In this document: positions 29,461 through 41,812 of the stretch, one piece after another
How positions within the stretch are numbered: position 1 is the stretch's first letter
How the letters are laid out: each line of letters opens with the position of its first letter
Assembly: GCA_019843655.1 (NCBI GenBank)
Contig: JACDQD010000004.1
Coordinates: forward strand, 30,329,872 to 30,393,871
Reading direction: 5' to 3'
DNA length: 64,000 nt
DNA from: Lethocerus indicus
Taxonomy: Eukaryota > Arthropoda > Insecta > Hemiptera > Belostomatidae
Program-made: the position numbers and the translations under genes
The notes under the pieces: model-generated
The model's input: only the letters and a program-made list of their open reading frames with translations
What the model was told of the DNA's origin: nothing
Database searches by the model: none

Positions 29461-30546
29461 GCTGCTTTCTCCACACGACAATAAAAAATACACATCAGAA
29501 TGGCATTCCGGTTTAACAGCTAAATATTACTTTCCATTCCGTTACACTATCGTCAAGAAGTAAGAATAAGACCATTCTTGGATTCGTTGGTGCGATGTTA
29601 GCACCTTTACTCATTTTCACCGTGTTCAAAATGAACATTCACGAAGAAGACAGGGTTGTGATGTGAGGCGGCCAAAATATATCAACCGTTCCACAAAATC
29701 AGACTGACCTGATATGTACGAGTAGCGCCATGGACCCCTCCTCTATACTTTATAATCAATAGACAACAAGAAGAAATATACATATATTTATGTATTATCT
29801 AAAATGTAGAGTGTGTCCATTCTGGGACAAAATAGTAGTAATTTCTTCTATAGCTCGGCGCAAAAGTTTTGAACAATTAACCGGGGTTATAAAACTCTGA
29901 AGAACAAATTAATAAATGTAGCCAATGAATAATTAATTGAGTCCGCTATTGTTATTAATGTATTCAAATTACATACACAGAAGAGGGTTCTCTTTCGGTA
30001 TACATTGAGCGGCGATCGATGAAGAATAAATTAAACTCCTTTTGGGTGGAAAGCATGCCATAAAATAAAGGGTGGGTACGCTTGCGCGACAGGGGGGCGC
30101 ACGAGAGGGTAGCAGAGCCGCGTTACCAACTACAGTCGGTGTCATTAGCCGGTGGTGGGGTGTTTTGAGCTACTCTAATAGCCAATACGTCTCGGCCAAC
30201 ACCTCAAAATGGCAGATTAAAGGGGACGGCCATTTTCTGACACGGCGCCCCTAATGACACCGACTTCCGTTTCCTAGCGGCAGCCGTGTAAGCGGCCATT
30301 AGGATAGCCGCTCCCACCCCCGCGGAATAATCGACAATCGTCCTTCGTACAAAAGTAAAACTATAATTGTTATAAGTTTCACGTTACTTCGGCAATAAGT
30401 CGTTGCAAACCGATGAAGGAGCTAGAAGCCACTTGGATAGCCACTTCCCACATTATTTATATCATTGCATTGGACTTAAAATCTTTCTATATGATCTCGT
30501 CTTGAGAACAGATTTCAAGAATCAGTTAACAGGGTCCTGAGAAGAC
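29461..30546. other. Non-coding stretch
   Basis: AT-rich to about 30050, then a CpG-rich block at 30060-30340 that holds the 14-bp inverted repeat listed separately. No gene-like signal. Confidence 0.4.
30135..30264. repeat. Perfect 14-bp inverted repeat, 102-bp spacer
   Basis: GTCGGTGTCATTAG at 30135-30148 and its exact reverse complement CTAATGACACCGAC at 30251-30264. The arms do not extend. They enclose a CpG-rich segment with an in-frame 60-codon open frame that lacks features. It could be paired transcription-factor sites or a relic of an inverted-repeat element. Confidence 0.7.
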
Positions 30547-30853
30547 AGTTTCGAATACCTGTTTTGTGGTCTGCGAGGGGTTGGAATACCGTAGATTTCG
30601 TGTGTTTCTGTCCCACTCCCCCCTCAACTCAAATAAGACAAACAATATCCCCCAAAAACACAATAAAAAGACACGCGACAAGCAGACAACCACCACAGTA
30701 CATGTGACAGCGATAGTGCAGTGAGGATGCCCAAAGAACATCCGAAGTATCAGAAGTGACTAACACCGCTACTGAAGTTGGCGAACGGCCGACACCGGTC
30801 TAGCAAAAGACCAAACCAGCGAGAGCAGATAGAAACACACGAAATCTACAGTA
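30547..30853. mobile_element. Foldback element copy 1 with 12-bp direct repeats
   Basis: The inserted segment is bounded by identical TCCTGAGAAGAC at 30535-30546 and 30854-30865. Outer inverted arms are TACCGTAGATTTCGTGTGTT at 30587-30606 and the matching ACACACGAAATCTACAGTA at 30835-30853. The right half carries the family core GCTACTGAAG...CCGGTCTAGCAAAAGACC. Forty extra bases left of the arm (ACCTGTTTTGTGGTCTGCGA at 30558-30577) are shared, inverted, with the copy at 54.2 kb. No coding capacity. Confidence 0.85.
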
Positions 30854-30865
30854 TCCTGAGAAGAC

Positions 30866-32210
30866 GTCTTCAGTGTAAGGTACCAGGCAGCATTTTTTGG
30901 ACTTTTTAAGATTGGGTTGCCGGGCAGTGTTGAGGAGACATTTCAAAATTCAAGTTGCCCTGCTGTCTTGAGCCGACATTTCCAGATTGGGATTCCAAAA
31001 TTCAGTTTTGTTTCTAATAATCTCTTTTAGTTATACAGTTTGAATATAATTAATAATATATTTATTATCAATTGTGTTAATAGAATTTTATCGGGAAATA
31101 TCCGATCGGATAGTCAGCATTAGTAAGCAAATTGATTGATGTATTCTTCTCTCGACGGTTGTTTGCTTCTTTCACCTCGTAGAAGCACTTTCGGCGGGTG
31201 AAAATGCCGGCTGAGTATATTGCCTCTTCGCGTGCCCCCTACCCCCCCCCTCACCAGCACCCTCAATCAACCCCCACTTTAGTTTCACTCTACAATCAAT
31301 CCAGTAGCTAGGAATATTCAAGGAAATTGTACCAGTCGTATCTCTGATTCTGTTTGCGTGAATTGAGACACGACCTCCGATCCAGTCACACTTATATCCG
31401 TAATTTTATTAAAGTTCTCTTCTAATCTACGGTTTTATACCTACTGCCGACGGTATATAGTCACGTGAATAGTTCACTTTCATGAACAGTTTTTCGACAT
31501 AAATTAGTTTCAAGGCGGTGCTATGAATAGCCCTACCACGATTTATATCCTAACACACGAATAATGTTTATATAGAAATATATTTAGATAATTAGAATAA
31601 TAAAAGAGCGACGCAAAAAATATATTTTCCGGTTTTACAACTATTTTTACCATATTTCTTTTCTTATTTTTGGCTACTGAACACTTCAATCTGTTTTATA
31701 GCGTTGATAATGGTATCGGATGGAGTTGTAGAAGTAAAATACTGCTAAGACAGCTCTGAAAAACAGTACCTTGGGCAAGAGGCACACGTAAAAAGGTTAC
31801 TGTAACACTGTCCAAAAGTAAAGTTGGTCTAAACCCTACGAAACTGCCTCTAGCCGAACAGGTGAGGGGGTCCAATTGAATTCACATTATTTGAAATAAT
31901 CCTAATTATAATACTAATAATGCTAATTGCTAATAATGCTAATTTGACAATAATGCTATATAATCCTCAAACTAAGGCTGTATAAAAGTATGTGTGTTTA
32001 CCCTGTTTACTAGGATACTCAAATTCGTTATAATTTCTTTGCACTAAACACGTATTGTTATTGTCATACCCGGCACAAGCATTTATGTGCCTATTCCGCG
32101 CCGAATTTCGTCTTTCCACTTTTCTAGGAGTGGATATATTGTATAATGTCAAGAAGAGACCTAACCCCATCATCATCATAATCAAATAGAGCACAACTTA
32201 GGCTTATATT
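30866..32210. other. AT-rich non-coding stretch
   Basis: C-runs at about 31236-31280 (CCCCCCCCC, CCCCCAC) could form an i-motif or, on the other strand, a quadruplex. Imperfect CTAATAATG repeats lie at 31913-31955. An acceptor-like TTTTATAG ends at 31701; the following 32-bp open segment is too short to call. Confidence 0.4.
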
Positions 32211-33310
32211 TGCAGCTTATTTGAGAGATGACCATTTGGGAAATCGAGCGGGCCCCAAAATGGGCGATGCAAAGTTCATTTCTCACACCGATCGGAAGAT
32301 CGGCGACGAGGAAGCGATTGTCCGGCAGAGCGCGAATTACCGGCCGTTAATCAACCGGGAGACGGCCTGATGGCCCATTGAATGCAAATTGCGAGCCCGA
32401 GGGGGCGCCAGCCAGGGCCCGGCCCGGGGGCCATCGGCGTAATCTGGTGAAGGCGTTTCAGAACAACAATGACCCGCACGATAGCCATCCTCTCATCTCG
32501 GCCCGAGTTACGACACCGAATAGACCACGGACCGCTAAACCCGACCGAAGAACTCTTGAGAAACTCCCAGTTGCGAAAACCGAAACAGATTCCGGCCGTT
32601 TCCCGATCCGCTGTGGATTATGCTGCCCCGGAATAGTCGTCCAATTCGATAAATTCGCATCACTACGGATTGTAAGCTACGCAGTTCGGAAAATGGAAGA
32701 ATTCATATTGTATTAAATAAACATAAAAATTCGGCGAAATGAATATTTTAAGTCAGTTTAGACCATCTATTAAAATTTTCTTAGTGGACGCTCGAACCAT
32801 AACTTTCTAAATATACGAAACGCCGGTTTGGAGATCCGCTAGGGTTTGTTTCAGCTTCTCGTTATCGCAAGTACTATTCAATCAGTAAATCGGTGAAGCG
32901 GTTCAGACAAAAAAGCTTCATCGGCAACCGAAAAGCGTTCCTTTTATTACGACTTAATTACAGCGTGTTCGTGTAGCCTAATAAATAAGGCAATAGTTGG
33001 AAATCGCCTATCGCGTAATTATATTACCCGAGTTAAGCGATGCGATTCCAGTGCAGCGGCTTTTAAATAATTCAAACGGATTTGGCAATAGTTTGCGAGG
33101 GGTCGGATTGGCAGTAATTTTAAGCTGTGAAGGTTGTTGGGGTTGCGGTGTTGTGGGGCTCAATTGGGCAATTAGCTGAGGTTGGCGATGTCAGTGGAGC
33201 ACGCCAACCGCCGACTCTTTTAAGGGCCCCCCGGACCGCCCTTATCGCGCCACCCCCTCTCCCCCTCACCCTCTAATGGCTAATCAGCCCTTGGCCGGCT
33301 CCAATCCGGC
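32211..33310. other. CpG-rich candidate regulatory blocks
   Basis: Two CpG-rich stretches (32230-32640 and 33000-33310) with CCGATCGG/GATCGG motifs and TAAT motifs, separated by AT-rich DNA. The 112-codon open frame at 32378-32716 has no domain. Confidence 0.35.
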
Positions 33311-34840
33311 AATCCTTTGTGTTCGCGGAACAGTATTTACTACTCAAAGAAAACATTCGGGAATACATCAAAAGGGCCGCCCAACGCTAAACGATAACTC
33401 CGGACGACGTAATAAACAAATATAATTACGATAAAAACCCTCTACCGCCAACCGGTTTATTCGTTGTCCGATATTGTTCTTTTAAGATTTATATTCGTAT
33501 TTAATTGTCTTCCTGATTTCTATCACTCTTGAAACGGCCCTGAAGACGCGTTTAGAAGTACCGCAAACGCGTTTTTTGTACCCGTCTGAAGGACTCGATG
33601 CCAATGGTATACGTAGATCGAATCAAAAAATTCTCTGCCTAAATGAATTACAGCGTTATTCAGCGCAGTTAAGAAAGTTTAGCGAGGAAATATAATTTTT
33701 AATATATTTTTATAATATGCACTGTGTTATCCATAGGCGTGTGTGGGTCTGCGGTATTTTCTCCTGTAGGTAAATTTACTTTTGGGAAATTCTTGTTATT
33801 TGCTGCCACGCACCAATAAGTTTGTAAATTATTTTTACAATATTCAATAGATAATCAAATTCATCACAACAAAGTGCATGGTCTTGGCATTTCACGGTTA
33901 TCACACATTTCAGTTTAGAAATCTCGAGGAAACAAATCTTAAAATAATGAGCAAACATTTTAAGAATGGAAATATATTTATCTGATATCGGGAATATCCC
34001 GGCCTACGACCAGAACTGTGCTTTTGATAGGAACTGTGTCTGCTTTGTGTGGAGGTCTGCGCAATAAAATGTTTCAGTAAGTATATTTGTAGTAAATTTA
34101 CTCTGGAGAAATACTAATAATAATTCGGTGTAAACAGCATTTAAACAACGGGCATCCTTCGTCATTAGCATACTAGGACGGACACTCTGAGTGAGACGGG
34201 GCTGTTGCATTTGTAGCGGCAAATCTGTGCCGTTTAGCAGTGACATAATTGTTTGTACGAGCAAGATGGTGATAGTGATAGGGGGCGACCACAATTCCCG
34301 CGGGGCTCCAATTATCGGGCTCACCCACCGAGCAGAAGACAGGTACAGGTACAGGTACATTGTTCTCCCGCTGTTCCGCTGAGTTACTTTCCAGGAATGA
34401 ACGAACAGCCTTAATCGACAACTCTCGGCAGGAAAAACACCGGTTGGGTTTCCTCCCGTGGGATATTTCGTTTTTTCTCGTGATAAAGATGAAAAACGAT
34501 ACCGAAAATATAATACATAAAAGAGATACTTACTGCCTTCTCACCTGTCCAATATTATCAACGAAACATTATTGTTATAAATAATATATACTGATCCATA
34601 AGAAGGAAGATTAATATGTTATTTCATCAAAATCGAGCTGGAAGATAATTAAGTTCATAATTGTACACATTGTAATATATACATTTAATAAAATTATGTA
34701 CAGTATGCACATACATACTTTGCTTAGAGGTCCGCAAAAGTCATAATGCCACTATGTCAATATTTGAATCGTTTCCTTGATTTTCGTGTATTTCAATTAT
34801 TACCCCTTATTTAGTCAATTAAGTCCCTGTGAGGGGCAGA
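33311..34840. other. Non-coding stretch
   Basis: AT-rich with a CpG patch at 34170-34460. A good acceptor (TTACTTTCCAG, ending 34386) is followed by a 66-codon open frame in phase 2, but no good donor exists in it and its second half merely follows AT-rich composition. Left uncalled. GGTACAGGTACAGGTACA short tandem units lie at 34340-34358. Confidence 0.35.
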
Positions 34841-34861
34841 ACGATTAGGCTTTCTAATCGT
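34841..34861. repeat. 8-bp perfect hairpin ACGATTAG/CTAATCGT
   Basis: ACGATTAG (34841-34848), loop GCTTT, then CTAATCGT (34854-34861). A third CTAATCG follows directly. TAAT-core arms suggest clustered homeodomain-type sites (inference). Confidence 0.7.
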
Positions 34862-34890
34862 CTAATCGACTGTAAGGTAGAATTGATCAC

Positions 34891-35035
34891 TCTCCCCTTC
34901 CAATTCACTTATTTGGTCCTTTGCTAGGTTTACTCGGTTTCGGTTTCTCGCCATTGTCAATAGAATTGTGTCAGTAAAATAGTACCACCATCGGCAGCCG
35001 GTTAAGTTAGAGACCGTAAGATCGCAAGAGCGATA
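34891..35035. mobile_element. Decayed foldback-family copy
   Basis: The left arm is ATTTGGTCCTTTGCTAGG...CGGTTTCGG..CTCGCCATTGTCAATAG (34911-34952). The right arm is CATCGGCAGCCGGTT..AGAGACCGTAAG..GCAAGAGCG (34989-35032). Both match the family consensus with many substitutions. No intact target duplication seen. Confidence 0.55.
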
Positions 35036-36200
35036 ATTAAAAGATGGTACATTTGATATTCTATCATTTTTGACTCAAGAGAATCCCCCCCTCCCAAATG
35101 CCGTATGGGCATTTGTAGGAGGCCGCAGCTGCCAATTGGAAGCCATGAAAGAAAGTGTTGGTAAATTTAAACGGTTCTTCGCCGACGACTGGAACTCCTT
35201 ATCTGCCGAAAAGGCCACTCCATCTCAGTTAGAAGCAACGAGTCGTATAATTATTTGAAACTAGCCGACAGGCGACTACAATTCGATTGTTCCGTGTTGT
35301 TTGTCATTTATCTCTGGCGTCGGGGAACTCAAATTTGATAATTATTGAATCCGATAGCGATCGGAGCGGTGGGTGGTGCCATTGTGTGGGCGGCTCATTT
35401 AACCACTTAATAAATTCCGCCGGCGCCCTCCTCATTAATGGCCCCACCTCTTTTATTTATCCACAGCTGCCCCCATCCCCCTCTCTCCGTATTTGCATAG
35501 AGAAAGTACAGTTACAGCAAACAGTGATACGGAATTATCCCGCATGGAATCCTCAATAATCTCCCTGAAAGTGACCAGCATTTAAAAATGCACGACCACC
35601 ACTATTAGAGGCTTTCAAATTCAAGTTCCAGTGGAATTTAACAAACCCCAAACAGTGTACGTAGCTACCATAAGAGAACAATTTTAACTAGTTTCGTAAT
35701 GGAAAGTATATATTTAGAGACGTGTTACACCTTTGAATTTTTAGTTTTAAAACATTAACTTTCATTTACGGAACACGGGCCCCTATACAATATACCGTCC
35801 AGTATATATTGCTGGTTTACAATTGGGTTCAATATACTTGAACGTTCAAAGATTGCATAATTTTTAAGCGAAAAATTTATTTTCCTCGATTGGAGATAAA
35901 TCATTTAGGGGAAATCGAATTTTAGAAATAATTTTGTCAGTACGTTGCCCGTGCGTGGAATACATAAATTGAATGGGCGTAGGGGGGGGGGAGGAGGGGG
36001 AGCGAGCGTATTTAGTGGAGGTATTAAGAGTGTTCCCATATTAAGAGCCGACGGCGCCACCGTATAAATTGGCCGGTTATTAAACGGCGGACTCCTCCCA
36101 GGGTTGATTGAAAAACTTCCTCTCCAATAATAACAATAAAAACGAGTCGCATTATTAAAATGGGAGGCCATCGGATTAAATTTTAAATTCCATCGCCGCG
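35036..36200. other. Non-coding stretch with G-rich tract
   Basis: A CpG-rich patch lies at 35070-35250, a block with ATTTGCAT at about 35491-35498, and a G-rich tract at 35974-36000 (GGG, G10, GAGGAGGGGG) with quadruplex potential. A strong acceptor (TTATTTATCCACAG, ending 35466) opens a frame to 35559, but no good donor is present. Confidence 0.35.
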
Positions 36201-37884
36201 GTCCCTTCTGACCTTAACCTCCGCTCTGTCTACTTCTGCCAGTTTTTGGACTCTCAATTAGACGGCAGAGCGTTGACAATATCACATTGCACTGTTAATG
36301 TAAATGGGACACGTCTAAGCTAAATTTAAATTCGATACCAGCATTCTCAACTACACGAAGATTCATAATACAGAGCGAGTTCGCTGTTCAACAGCATGGC
36401 TTGGATGACAACTGAAATTTATTTATTTCATTGATGACCTCATTGGTTGAAATGATTTCAAGAACCTACACGTAATACCTACCGTATCCATTTACAAAAA
36501 ACAAGACTTATGTCTTTCGGAAATAGGAATTTTCTCTCGATTACTTTTCAACAGATACGAATGCTGAAGTGCTTGGTGAACGTTCAGCTGACAAGCAGCA
36601 TTCGCATTAAAATTAATCAATATTAAAATAAATGTACAAATGTCGAATTAAATAATATTTCGGTTTAATTTTAATTTTCAGTTTAAACGGGTTGCACTTA
36701 ATCTGATAGAACAGGGTTAGGTTTCCAAGGTAACTGGTAAAATGGCCGTCCACATTCTAGCGACCGCGGCTATTTCTTTCTGCTGTTTTCAATTCGACAT
36801 AACAATTGAGCCAAAAAATATGTTTATGTATACCATCCATATCTGTATGCATTAATTTTTTAAGACGAATTAAAATTTAAACAGGACAGTATGTCCTGCA
36901 CTTAGATTCTCAAAGCCTTAACTTTTCCTAAACAATCCTTATCCCTTGCTTAGTTATATAAATTACAAACAACCGTGTTTTTTTTCATATTATAGTGATT
37001 GCTATGCTGCGGGGTGAAGTCGTGTCCTTGTGATTTATTTTCGCTCCGTACGAGCCTAACGTACAATGGTGGAGGGCCATGTGCCGGCCATTGTTAGCAA
37101 TAACTGTGAAGTTGAAGAGGAGGCCGAATAAAACATCTCCGATGTTAATTACGAAAAGAACTGTAGAAGATGGCATTGTATTTTTTTGGGGGCTCTGTCA
37201 GACACCTGGTGGGTGGCTAATGTTACCGCCGACCGCCCTCCCAATTTGCTCCCTACAGACAATACTATAACCTCGCCCTCTTACAATAGCTTCTGTCTCG
37301 GTCAGCCCGTCTATAATTTATTGACCTACGCGATTCTATCAATTTAATTTTGCCCCGACATGAGATACGGTTCGTTGCGAAGAACGTGACATGGACGGCA
37401 GATAATACTGACAATGGATTAGCACTCAATCTCGGTATGATATCGGTATCGCGTTTGAACTACTCACCAACCTCATGTACCTCATGCAGGAAGATTGACC
37501 TACATGGTTACCTGAGGTGATTGAAGAATCGGACAGGGGCGACATTAATTAATACAATATAAATATCTACACGAAGTGTATATATGTTTGGTTACTTTAG
37601 GTTCTATGCCTGTATAAAGTCAGAATAAAATATTTACTCGATCCAGTAAGTGTTTCATGCCGTATATTGAAAGATAATAGCTGTAAAAAAAATTGGTTCT
37701 TCAGAGTAAGTAGTTTCGATTATGTACATTGATTTATTTATAACGTTTCGTTAATGGAAGTCAAGATCATTCCTTATCGTTTTTCAGCAGCAATTTGTTT
37801 AAAACGGTATTATTTGTGCCGCAATTTATGACGAAATTAAAAGAATTAAGCGATTTCGTAAAAGAGAATTGAGGTAGGAAAAAA
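36201..37884. other. Non-coding stretch with unpaired splice-like sites
   Basis: The acceptor ending at 36242 opens a 19-26 codon frame (FLDSQLDGRALTISHC), but its donor (AAT|GTAAAT) is weak. Between the strong acceptor at 36681 and donor at 36730 all three frames have stops. The acceptor at 37787 opens an AT-rich phase-2 frame without a good donor. A CpG block lies at 37000-37300. No exon called. Confidence 0.3.
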
Positions 37885-37916
37885 GTACACCGGGTCCGGT
37901 TTTCTATCCGGTGTAC
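37885..37916. repeat. 9-bp perfect hairpin GTACACCGG/CCGGTGTAC
   Basis: Arms at 37885-37893 and 37908-37916 with a 14-base loop that repeats CCGG. Not preceded by any gene I can see; not a Rho-independent terminator in this eukaryotic context. Confidence 0.75.
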
Positions 37917-38601
37917 GTCTTCGCGGAGCGTATAATGGTTTTAACCTTCTTAGCGAGTAGTCTGGGTTTCAAAATTACAATATTCCAGTTGTGACCAAGT
38001 GCTGGAACGAAAGGGTTCTTCGAGAGAAATTGATGAAATTAACGTTTTCCTGTTGGAGCCCGACAGAAGCGAGAGCGTTCCCATGAAGACGAGATTTGTT
38101 GTTGAAAACCGATCCTTTGTTGGAAGGAGTGTATGCACCCGGTGGCCGGTCCCAGAAACTAGAACTGAATAATGGAAACGCCTAGCAATTCAAATGGAGG
38201 GGCCTCGAAACATAATATCCCCTGTACGATAGCCGACCGCAATCAATCCCATTTGCATACGAGCTCTTGCCGTGTGTTGAATTCGCCCAACCATGCAGTA
38301 GAACCTCACTTACTGCTGGATAAAGATTTCGTCGAGAAAAATCATTCTGCACAGAGTTCCTTAAGACCGCAAGATACGCCGATTATGCACGCCAGTTTGC
38401 CAATTTTATTGAATGGTTTGTAAATATAAATTTAATGCAGGCCCAAAATTGAATGGTCACGATGATTAGTTAAAGAGACACTGTCGTTGAAGAATATTTC
38501 AAAGCTAGTGATCGGGATAAAAGAAATACTTGAAGTAATGTGAATGAATGTTTCATTCCTTTGTATTCTTTTATAAGAATTTAGACTGTTCCATGAAAGC
38601 T
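37917..38601. other. Non-coding stretch
   Basis: Short open frames on both strands (37950-38423) without domains; nothing else seen. Confidence 0.4.
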
Positions 38602-38868
38602 TCCGTTTCACGATTTCGTCTGTTTCTGTCTCCTCTCACTGGTTTGGTCTTGACTTTTGCTAGACCGGTTTCGGCTGCTCGTTTGTCATACACACACGAC
38701 AAACAGACAACCACCACAGTACAAGTGACAGTGACAGTGTAGTGATGATGCCCAAAAAACAAATGCCAAAAATGACTAACGCCGCTACTGAAGATGGCGA
38801 GCAGCCGAAACCGGTCTAGCGAAAGACGAAACTAGCGAGAGGAGACTGAAACAGACGAAATCTACGGT
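38602..38868. mobile_element. Foldback element copy 2
   Basis: Left arm CGATTTCGTCTGTTTCTGTC (38611-38630) continues through GGTTTGGTC and CTAGACCGGTTTCGGCTGCTCG to about 38681. The right arm (GATGGCGAGCAGCCGAAACC... to ACGAAATCTACGG) ends near 38868. The internal segment ACAACCACCACAGTACAAGT is shared with copy 1. Unlike the other three good copies, no clear flanking direct repeat is visible. Confidence 0.8.
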
Positions 38869-40035
38869 GAACTTAATGGTTATTTTGACCGGCTGAAGTA
38901 GTTGAGGGCACCTGTTTTGCGAAGAGCTTAGGATGTTGACAAATGAGCGGCCCTCAGAGAGGGAGGAGGGGACGGACCTCGAGGGGCTGTTAAAATGCGG
39001 CCAGCCCTCCCACCAGGACCACACGCACTCCCTTACCACCCAACACTAAATTATTTCCCTTTGTTTCCTTCTGATTTAAAGCCGTCCATCATTTCGTACC
39101 GATTAAATTACGCCCCGTTTCGCGTTAAAAAGCGTAGATTGGAATTAGACAACGCTTCTTTTTTTACAAACTAAAACCTTTCGTACTTTCGCGTTATTCG
39201 ATATTCAATGAGAATTGTAGAGGATTGGAATCCGCAGAATAATATTTTTAAACAGAACAAGTTTGCTTGGGACAATTATTCTTTACAATTCAGGACCTAT
39301 TCTTCCATTTCACGGAAATCTTTTTCGCACTACGATGCACGACTATCCGACAGAGTTGGCTGGATCTCCCATCCCGTGAAAAGGTCATAAATCAATTCCA
39401 ACCTTAAGCTTTCGCGCAATTAACAGAAACGATACGGCCGCCTCGAAGCCCCTCCCCCGGCCCATCCGTTGCCGAGATCGTGATTATGCGATAAAGCTAG
39501 AAATAAAGCAAAACAATAGCCGCCGCCGTCATTATAGGAGCCGGCAATGGCCCAGAATGGCTAATTTATACGGCCAGTCGGTGGCTTTTCGGGAACGATG
39601 AATTTTATCAGCCCTCCCCGATTACTGAATACATTAGGAATCAGATTACACGATTGTGTAATTAGGGTGGACGACGGGAAAGGGGAGAGAATAAAATAGG
39701 TTAATTGCCTAAATTAAGGGAGGTCCGCAGCCTCCATTAGGCTTGGGCCGCCTCGGGCTCAACCCCCTGCTCCTTCCTTATATCCTTCCTTATATCCTTG
39801 CTGATACAAAACGGAATCATTTCGATGGTGACGTTCATCTGGCCGAGAGATGTCCTGTCCACATTAATATTTACTAAATACAGTTCACTAAAAACGGACC
39901 TATTGACGGTAAGGGATACGAGATTAGCATTTCCATATATAAATACGCTATAACGACACCCACTGCTGGAAATATCTATAGTCACAGAACAAGCGAACAT
40001 TTTGCGATAGAATACCACTCGGTTAATTAGCAAAC
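38869..40035. other. CpG-rich block and flanks
   Basis: 39380-39740 is CpG-rich with TAAT motifs. A 12-base CTTCCTTATATC-type tandem duplication lies at 39774-39798. Minus-strand frame 40033-39737 is open for 98 codons without a recognisable domain. Confidence 0.35.
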
Positions 40036-40903
40036 ATGAACGTGGCTTTTGCTACAACACTTAATTATTTTAATTACAACATATTTAATGAGGACAGTTA
40101 CTCAGCTCCCAGTCTTTATCGTGATCTTATTACCGATTACATTTCCAATAATCTTCGATTTTACTTCGGCGAGATTTGATTGTGCCTAATAAAGATTGTT
40201 TTCAGTTAGAGTCCGACAAAATTCTGAAGATAATCCTTACGGCGGCACACCATTTCTACTGTTTCGAAAAAAACTAAAATATCCTCGATATAATTGTTTA
40301 CACGTTCTGTTTAGTTTATATGATATGTAGCCATGTGCCGTATAAAAAACTGTAAATTTGGAGAAACAAAGAAGCCAGTATATAGGGAAGTATCGTTTTT
40401 TATTAAAAGTAATTTAGAAATAAATATTAACCTCTTCTGGATCAGCTGTAAATAATGCTGGTTAACAATTTATGAATGTAAATAACCGCATAAACAATGT
40501 AATACTATTATAATGAAAATATTAGGTTCTTAAATTAATTCACTGTTCTATTTGATTACGTAATTTCAAAACTATGTTTTCCTGGAGTTAAATTAATTAG
40601 AATAACGCATTGGGGTGATGACAGTTGTAAGGACCATCTGATCTGTAAGACAAAGCATTCAAATCAATAAAGGCGATAAAATGTGAACTTCTACAAATTT
40701 TCGAATACAAATACAAACTACGGCTAAATTTTCGAAATTCAATGTGTCAGGACACCTTCTTGTGTATATTTTCACTCAGAGCCGGTGTTGTTATCATATG
40801 TACTGCTGGAATGGTACGTTCTCTGTTATTAAATATTGCCTTATATTCGAGCATAAATATAAGTATAATACGAATTAAATAAAATACCGAAAAGTACATA
40901 ATG
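40036..40903. other. AT-rich stretch with two open T-rich frames
   Basis: A 48-codon ATG frame starts at 40036, and an overlapping hydrophobic frame (QLPVFIVILLPITFP) runs about 40087-40195. A near-perfect acceptor ends at 40206 but no donor follows an open frame. T-rich DNA easily looks hydrophobic, so nothing is called. The segment ends in AAAAGTACATAATG (40890-40903), the left direct repeat of the next element. Confidence 0.3.
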
Positions 40904-41104
40904 TTCTATGGTCTAGGAGTGTTTGGACTACCATAATTTTTTGATCTTCTGTATCCTCTCTGTGGTTTGGATTGTTTCTAGGCTGGTCTCAGCTGCTGGA
41001 CTTCTTCAGTAGCTCCTTGACAGTCGCTACTGAAGATCGCGAGCGACCGAAACCAGTCTAGCGAAAGACCAAGCCAGGGAGAGGAGACAGAAGATCGTAA
41101 AAAC
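40904..41104. mobile_element. Foldback element copy 3 with 14-bp direct repeats
   Basis: Bounded by AAAAGTACATAATG at 40890-40903 and again at about 41105-41118. The left arm (GATCTTCTGTATCCTCTCTG... to CTTCTTCAGTAGC at about 41013) pairs with the right arm GCTACTGAAGATCGCGAG... to GAGACAGAAGATCGTAAAAA. The arms are strongly diverged from copies 1, 2 and 4 but in the same order. No coding capacity. Confidence 0.8.
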
Positions 41105-41742
41105 AAAAGTACATAATGCTTTTATTCATTTTTTACTCCCGCCTAAGTACTCGTAAATATGTTTGAGTTTACTTATAAGTTGATTTCGAGAACTTCGACT
41201 ACCTAGCCTAAGACAAACATTGATTGAAAACGGAATATCTTCATATAAGCGATTGCGTTGGAATTGGAATAATTTCTGCCAATCCATCAGCATTATGATT
41301 CATCTTACCAGGCAATAAATTACTGTTGTCAGAAACTAATAATTTTAATAGTCTTAAGATGGCTTACAATTTATAAGTAACATAGTACAACGACAATACA
41401 CATTTCTTGACCCTCTGTCAATAAAAAATTTATAATGGAGTAGCATAATTACACAATAATGTGTAAGTAAACAATTGTTTACAGATAACTATTAGTTTAA
41501 TTAAAAATAAGTTTATAAGTGTATTATAATTCAATCCTATTGAGTCACAGTTAATTCTTATTCTTTATCAATTTTGGTTACATTGGCTGTCATTCTGAAG
41601 GGAGGAGATGATCATACAGATTAATAGTTCTCTTTAAATTTGATTACTGTTGTGAAAAAATAATTTATCAGCTAGGTATTATTGAAAAAGTAAAGAACCT
41701 TAGTAAACATTCCAATTATGATTTAATTAATGTCTGTTTCAG
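41105..41742. other. AT-rich, CpG-poor stretch
   Basis: GTAAACAATTGTTTAC at 41467-41482 is a perfect 16-base palindrome. No gene signal until the acceptor that ends at 41742. Confidence 0.45.
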
Positions 41743-41812
41743 ACTGCCACATTGACCACGGCATTAGTAAATGTCTCAGCTGTCATTTATCCTCCATCCC
41801 AATCCAGGACAA
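41743..41812 (+). CDS. Exon a of the membrane-protein gene
   Basis: Acceptor TTAATGTCTGTTTCAG ends at 41742 and donor GACAA|GTAAGA begins at 41813. Entered in phase 0, it encodes 23 codons including LVNVSAVIYPP and leaves one base (A), which completes ATT with exon b. It is clearly GC-richer than the surrounding very AT-rich DNA. A second frame (phase 1, CHIDHGISKC...) is also open, but it would run into a stop in exon b. Confidence 0.5.

Noticed and set aside
34387..34584. 66-codon open frame after a good acceptor
   Set aside because: No acceptable donor, and the second half is AT-rich background-like sequence.
36682..36729. Segment between a strong acceptor and a strong donor
   Set aside because: All three frames contain stops, so it cannot be a coding exon; a non-coding exon is possible but unsupported.
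37788..37860. Phase-2 open frame with a PQFMTKLKELSDF stretch that could precede exon a
   Set aside because: Codons follow AT-rich background, and the only phase-0 donor (TTC|GTAAAA) is poor.
40087..40195. Hydrophobic open frame resembling a membrane helix
   Set aside because: T-rich DNA readily mimics helices; no donor in frame and a different frame is open over the same bases.
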